Shown one piece after another: positions 60,862-64,000 of a DNA stretch of 64,000 nucleotides. The DNA is taken from contig CAYMXO010000006.1 of assembly GCA_964394445.1 (NCBI GenBank), positions 6,218 through 70,217 of the forward strand. Reading direction: 5' to 3'. The translations under genes were made by a program, and so were the position numbers. Each line of letters opens with the position of its first letter. The stretch's first letter is position 1. A model generated the notes under the pieces. The model did no database searches and was not told the DNA's origin. It saw only the letters and a program-made list of their open reading frames with translations. The DNA comes from Thiopseudomonas sp964394445. GTDB taxonomy: Bacteria > Pseudomonadota > Gammaproteobacteria > Pseudomonadales > Pseudomonadaceae.

Positions 60862-61335
60862 TCACAAATTTTCCGGCGGCCAATCGGCAGCCAGGGTACA
60901 GACCATCACCCGTGCATCTTCATGACCGCTGCTTGTGGGGTAGTAATTGCGTCGCCGGTCAATCTCGTTGAAACCAAAACGCTCATACAGCCGGTATGCG
61001 CTGTCATTGGATTCGCGCACTTCAAGAAAACAACTGCTGCAATTACGCTCGCGGGCCTGTTCCAGCAATTGCTCCAGCAGCCGGGCACCCAGCCCCTGCC
61101 CCTGGTGGTCTACAGCAATGACGATGTTGAGCAAATGGGCTTCATCGACAATGTATTGCATAACCGCGTGGCCAAGGTGCCGGCCATCCTGCTCCAGCAC
61201 ATGGCACTGGTAACTGCTTAGCGCATCCTCATACAGCTTGCGCGACCAGGGGTGACTGAACGCCCGCTGCTCAATGGCCACCACCGTATCCAGATCGTCT
61301 GCGGTCATGCGGCGAAGATCGGGTACGTCATTCAT
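60862..61335 (-). CDS. rimI: Ribosomal protein S18 alanine N-acetyltransferase RimI
   Basis: The 157-residue GNAT enzyme has RRMTADDLDTVVAIEQRAFSHPW (in parts), acetyl-CoA loop HQGQGLGARLLEQLLEQA, and LEVRESNDSAYRLYERFGF with the conserved NYYP end of the catalytic domain. It acetylates the N-terminus of S18. Its ATG overlaps the holD stop by eight bases; holD-rimI linkage is also found in E. coli. Confidence 0.95.
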   Translation of the reverse strand: MNDVPDLRRMTADDLDTVVAIEQRAFSHPWSRKLYEDALSSYQCHVLEQDGRHLGHAVMQYIVDEAHLLNIVIAVDHQGQGLGARLLEQLLEQARERNCSSCFLEVRESNDSAYRLYERFGFNEIDRRRNYYPTSSGHEDARVMVCTLAADWPPENL

Positions 61336-62188
61336 GCCGGCTCCAGTGCGCCATCAGGTTTTGCATGTGCTGCCATAGTTGCGGTTTCAGCACACGCCGG
61401 GTCATCAATTGCTCCAGTGACGGCAAATTCCAGAAACGGATGCCGGACTGATAGGCGGTCAGGGAAAACAGGTCGGCTTCCGCCTCTTCTGACTGATTGG
61501 CAAACGCGACTGCACGCGGCCCAAGCAGCCAGACAAAGCTGGCCGATGCATGACTGGCTTCATATTCCAGCAGATCACGCACGCAGGCGCGGGCCGCTGC
61601 CTCGTCCTGGTTGCCGGCCAGCTGGCCGGTGGTCAGCAATGGCCAGCGGATGGGCTCGCCCTGGCGCAAAAACTGCGGTGCCTGAGGCAAGCCGGCTGCG
61701 CGTACCAGATCGCCCAGCAACTGGAAATCCGGATCACTGCTCTGAAAAGCTTCACCCAGCGGCAGGTCGGCCAGCAGCAGGCAGGAACCGCTACGCAACA
61801 GTTGCAGGCTGAAGCGGGGAATCTGCGGTGCGGCAGCCGCCTGCTCCTCCCCATTGCCCGATACAGGTGCTGCCTGCGCCGGCACAATTTCTTTTGTAGC
61901 CTGCTGGCCCAGGGTCTGCCGCACCTGCTCCAGCGAAGCGCGGACCTCTGCCTTGTCGGCGGCAACAGCCTCGGTGACCGACGCAGCAGCCGGCGGGCTG
62001 GCTGCAGAAGCCGTCTTTTTCGGACGTGCATCCGGCGTTGCCTGTTTCTGCTGCGGCAGCCAGTCCAGCAATAGCGGAGCGCAAGCCGGTGCAAAGGGCA
62101 GGTTCTGGCGTGGCAGCCAGACGTCCAGCCCCATCACCTGCAGCATGGCCTGACGGCGAGCTTCCTGTTCCAGCAGCGCCTGTGTCAC
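61328..62188 (-). CDS. holD: DNA polymerase III psi subunit-like protein HolD
   Basis: The 286-residue protein is twice the length of E. coli HolD. The N-terminal segment AMLQVMGLDVWLPRQ (residues 14-28) resembles the psi N-terminal motif that binds the clamp loader and chi. A low-complexity Ala/Pro/Lys-rich linker follows (about 45-120) and then a conserved C-terminal domain (about 123-265, with LQLLRSGSCLLLADLPLGE). Position before rimI fits holD; in P. aeruginosa the protein next to rimI was identified as psi. Some databases call relatives TonB-like because of the linker. It starts with GTG, three bases after leuA. Confidence 0.72.
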   Translation of the reverse strand: MTQALLEQEARRQAMLQVMGLDVWLPRQNLPFAPACAPLLLDWLPQQKQATPDARPKKTASAASPPAAASVTEAVAADKAEVRASLEQVRQTLGQQATKEIVPAQAAPVSGNGEEQAAAAPQIPRFSLQLLRSGSCLLLADLPLGEAFQSSDPDFQLLGDLVRAAGLPQAPQFLRQGEPIRWPLLTTGQLAGNQDEAAARACVRDLLEYEASHASASFVWLLGPRAVAFANQSEEAEADLFSLTAYQSGIRFWNLPSLEQLMTRRVLKPQLWQHMQNLMAHWSRHE

Positions 62189-62191
62189 TGG

Positions 62192-63739
62192 CTAGATACC
62201 ACTGACTTGCGGGTGGGCCCTGGCCACACCGGACTGCATCAGGTTCAGCGCATGCAGATAGGCCTTGACCGAAGCCACCACGATGTCGGTATCAGCACCG
62301 TTGCCGTTGACAATGCGGCCGCCGCGCTCAAGGCGCACAGTCACCTCGCCCTGCGAGTCGGTACCCTGGGTAATGGCATTGACTGAATACAGTTGCAAGG
62401 TCACACCCGACTGGGCCACCGATTCGATGGCCTTGAAGGCGGCATCAACCGGACCCGAGCCCTGCTCGCTGGCACGCACTTCTTCGCCACCCACCAGCAG
62501 CACCAGTTCGGCCTGTGGCGTCTCGCCGGTTTTGCTGGCCACTTCCAGGCTGACCAGTTTGTAATGCTCGGTCACTTCCTCGTTCTGGGTATCGGTGACC
62601 AGTGCCTGCAGGTCTTCATCAAAAATTTCGTGCTTCTTGTCGGCCAGCTCCTTGAAGCGGGCAAAAGCCGCGTTCAGCTCGCTTTCGCTGGCCAGTTCAA
62701 TGCCCAGCTCCTGCAAACGGCTGCGGAAGGCGTTACGGCCCGAGTGCTTGCCCAGCACCATCTTGTTGGCGTTCCAGCCGACCGACTCGGCCGACATGAT
62801 TTCGTAGGTTTCACGGTGTTTGAGCACGCCGTCCTGGTGAATGCCGGACTCGTGGGCAAATGCGTTCGCTCCGACAATGGCCTTGTTCGGCTGTACCGGA
62901 AAACCGGTAATGCCGGACACCATGCGCGAGGTGCTGAGGATCTGGGTGGTATCAATGCCGGTGTGTACATTCAGCAGGTCTTCGCGGGTTTTGATCGCCA
63001 TGACGATTTCTTCCAGCGCAGCGTTACCGGCACGCTCGCCCAGACCGTTGATGGTGCACTCCACCTGACGCGCACCGGCCACCACCGCGGCCAGCGAGTT
63101 AGCCACGGCCAGGCCCAGGTCATTGTGACAGTGTACGGAGAAGATGGCCTTGTCGGAGTTGGGCACGCGCTCGATCAGCTGGCGGATCAGCTCGGCGTAC
63201 TGATGCGGGATGGCATAGCCAACGGTATCGGGAATGTTGATGGTGCGGGCACCGGCATCAATCGCTGCCTCAACAATGCGGCAGAGGAAATCCAGCTCGC
63301 TGCGGCCGGCGTCTTCACAGGAAAACTCGACATCCTCACACAGGTTGCGCGCCCGCTTGACGGCCCGAACGGCCTGCTCCACCACCTGATCCGGCTGCAT
63401 GCGCAGCTTGTATTCCATGTGGATCGGGCTGGTGGCAATAAAGGTGTGAATCCGGCCGGAGTTGGCACCGGCCAGCGCTTCACCGGCACGGTCGATATCA
63501 GCATCCAGTGCACGGGACAGGCTGCAGATGGTGCTGTCCTTGACGGTGTCGGCAATGGCCTTGACCGACTCGAAGTCGCCGGGACTGGCGATGGCAAAAC
63601 CGGCTTCGATCACGTCAACCTTCATGCGCTCCAGCGCCTTGGCAATGCGCAGCTTCTCGTCTTTGGTCATGGACGCGCCCGGGCTTTGCTCGCCGTCACG
63701 CAGGGTGGTATCAAAAATAATGACGCGGTCGTTGCTCAT
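62192..63739 (-). CDS. leuA: 2-isopropylmalate synthase LeuA
   Basis: The 515-residue enzyme condenses acetyl-CoA with 2-ketoisovalerate in leucine synthesis. The catalytic barrel has IFDTTLRDGEQSPGASMT and the metal-binding FSVHCHNDLGLAVANSLAAV (in parts); HESGIHQDGVLKHRETYEIM marks the linker, and the C-terminal regulatory domain (about 390-510) binds leucine. GAGGAGA six bases before ATG 63739 is strong. The length is the E. coli type, shorter than the roughly 556-residue form of P. aeruginosa. Confidence 0.96.
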   Translation of the reverse strand: MSNDRVIIFDTTLRDGEQSPGASMTKDEKLRIAKALERMKVDVIEAGFAIASPGDFESVKAIADTVKDSTICSLSRALDADIDRAGEALAGANSGRIHTFIATSPIHMEYKLRMQPDQVVEQAVRAVKRARNLCEDVEFSCEDAGRSELDFLCRIVEAAIDAGARTINIPDTVGYAIPHQYAELIRQLIERVPNSDKAIFSVHCHNDLGLAVANSLAAVVAGARQVECTINGLGERAGNAALEEIVMAIKTREDLLNVHTGIDTTQILSTSRMVSGITGFPVQPNKAIVGANAFAHESGIHQDGVLKHRETYEIMSAESVGWNANKMVLGKHSGRNAFRSRLQELGIELASESELNAAFARFKELADKKHEIFDEDLQALVTDTQNEEVTEHYKLVSLEVASKTGETPQAELVLLVGGEEVRASEQGSGPVDAAFKAIESVAQSGVTLQLYSVNAITQGTDSQGEVTVRLERGGRIVNGNGADTDIVVASVKAYLHALNLMQSGVARAHPQVSGI

Positions 63740-64000
63740 GAGTTGTCTCCTCGGCAGCCGGAATGGTCTTGTTATATATCCGGGCAAATATAGCACAGGC
63801 GAAGATTGGGGTGGGGTTTTGCGCTGCGGCGGCTGGGCCGGGCAGGACACTCCGTCAGGCTGCGCTGCGCTGATGCCTGACTACGGTTCCGCCCGGCCCG
63901 AATTTGCCTTGTGCTGGGGGAGGGATTTGTCCCGCCTGCGGCGGGATGCTGTCGCTGTGGCTGGTTGTTGCCTGGAAGCTGGGAGATGCTTTTTTGTAGG
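63740..64000. other. leuA upstream region
   Basis: No gene is seen in the last 261 bases. The minus strand has TATATT near 63786-63791 as a possible -10 box for leuA. No leader peptide rich in leucine codons or attenuator is evident. The rest is taken up by the palindromes at 63835-63899 and 63930-63946. Confidence 0.5.
63835..63899. repeat. Nested 65-base palindrome upstream of leuA
   Basis: Outer arms GGGCCGGGC (63835-63843) and GCCCGGCCC (63891-63899) enclose inner arms GTCAGGC (63854-63860) and GCCTGAC (63875-63881). The element could fold into one long hairpin on either strand. Its sequence differs from the two palindrome families elsewhere in the window. A separate TCCCGCC/GGCGGGA hairpin lies at 63930-63946. 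Confidence 0.75.

Noticed and set aside
62393..63793. 466-codon plus-strand open frame opposite leuA
   Set aside because: Antisense shadow of leuA; no motif or ribosome site.
63740..64000. Leucine attenuator or leader peptide before leuA
   Set aside because: No short ORF with a run of leucine codons and no alternative terminator/antiterminator pair was seen; the hairpins are better explained as palindromic repeats.

Overview
The window is ordinary, gene-dense chromosomal DNA from a gammaproteobacterium of the Pseudomonadaceae or a close relative. The evidence is gene order and family content. Two blocks follow the Pseudomonas aeruginosa order as I recall it: yajQ - degenerate GGDEF response regulator - panE - Nudix/ThiE fusion - argJ - secA - dciA - lpxC - ftsZAQ - ddlB - mur/fts genes - mraZ - rnpB, then rsmI - lpoA - yraN - diaA - dolP - sspBA - petCBA - rpsI - rplM. 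Intergenic palindromes with a GGAGCGGCTTCAGCCGC core are also typical of Pseudomonas REP sequences. I see no rRNA, tRNA, CRISPR array, prophage, transposase or plasmid gene.

Layout. (1) 1-2683, minus strand: yajQ, a YajG-type lipoprotein, miaA, hfq and the 5' end of hflX. (2) 2892-6424, plus strand: response regulator, ketopantoate reductase, cob(I)alamin adenosyltransferase and a Nudix-ThiE fusion, almost all overlapping or adjacent. (3) 6425-6640: palindromic repeats. (4) 6644-31921: argJ and secA, divergent dciA, a nucleobase salvage group (hpt, uraA, upp), then the whole division and cell-wall cluster on the minus strand. In transcription order the cluster is mraZ, rsmH, ftsL, ftsI, murE, murF, mraY, murD, ftsW, murG, murC, ddlB, ftsQ, ftsA, ftsZ, lpxC. 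It starts at a good sigma70-type promoter overlapped by MraZ boxes, and most junctions overlap. (5) RNase P RNA at 32203-32556, minus strand. (6) 32731-38678: tesB, a HAD phosphatase, an Lrp-type regulator, a DUF2788 membrane protein, rluE, a MioC-like flavodoxin and the pterin operon folM-folE-folX-hopJ. (7) 38781-48011: rsmI, lpoA, yraN, diaA, dolP, the sspAB pair, the cytochrome bc1 operon petABC and rplM-rpsI. (8) 48362-53804: SulP transporter, thiD, a NosL-like Tat protein, thiE, hemL. (9) 54091-57686: a Kdo hydroxylase-like dioxygenase, a ferric-reductase-like flavoheme protein and an acyltransferase, a possible envelope-modification group. (10) 57687-60163: fumarase flanked by REP doublets. 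(11) 60164-63739, minus strand: leuA, holD, rimI and a beta carbonic anhydrase.

Most of the window serves core functions: peptidoglycan synthesis and division, protein export, respiration, translation, and thiamine, pterin, arginine and leucine synthesis. No clearly new defence or mobile system is visible. The items most worth checking are the 54091-57686 trio, the NosL-like gene inside the thiamine locus, a probable CTG start codon in yraN, an unannotated short transcript or 54-codon ORF opposite the Lrp-type gene, and the tandemly duplicated REP doublet after fumarase. Gene boundaries were read from start codons, Shine-Dalgarno spacing and family N-termini. No database search was run.
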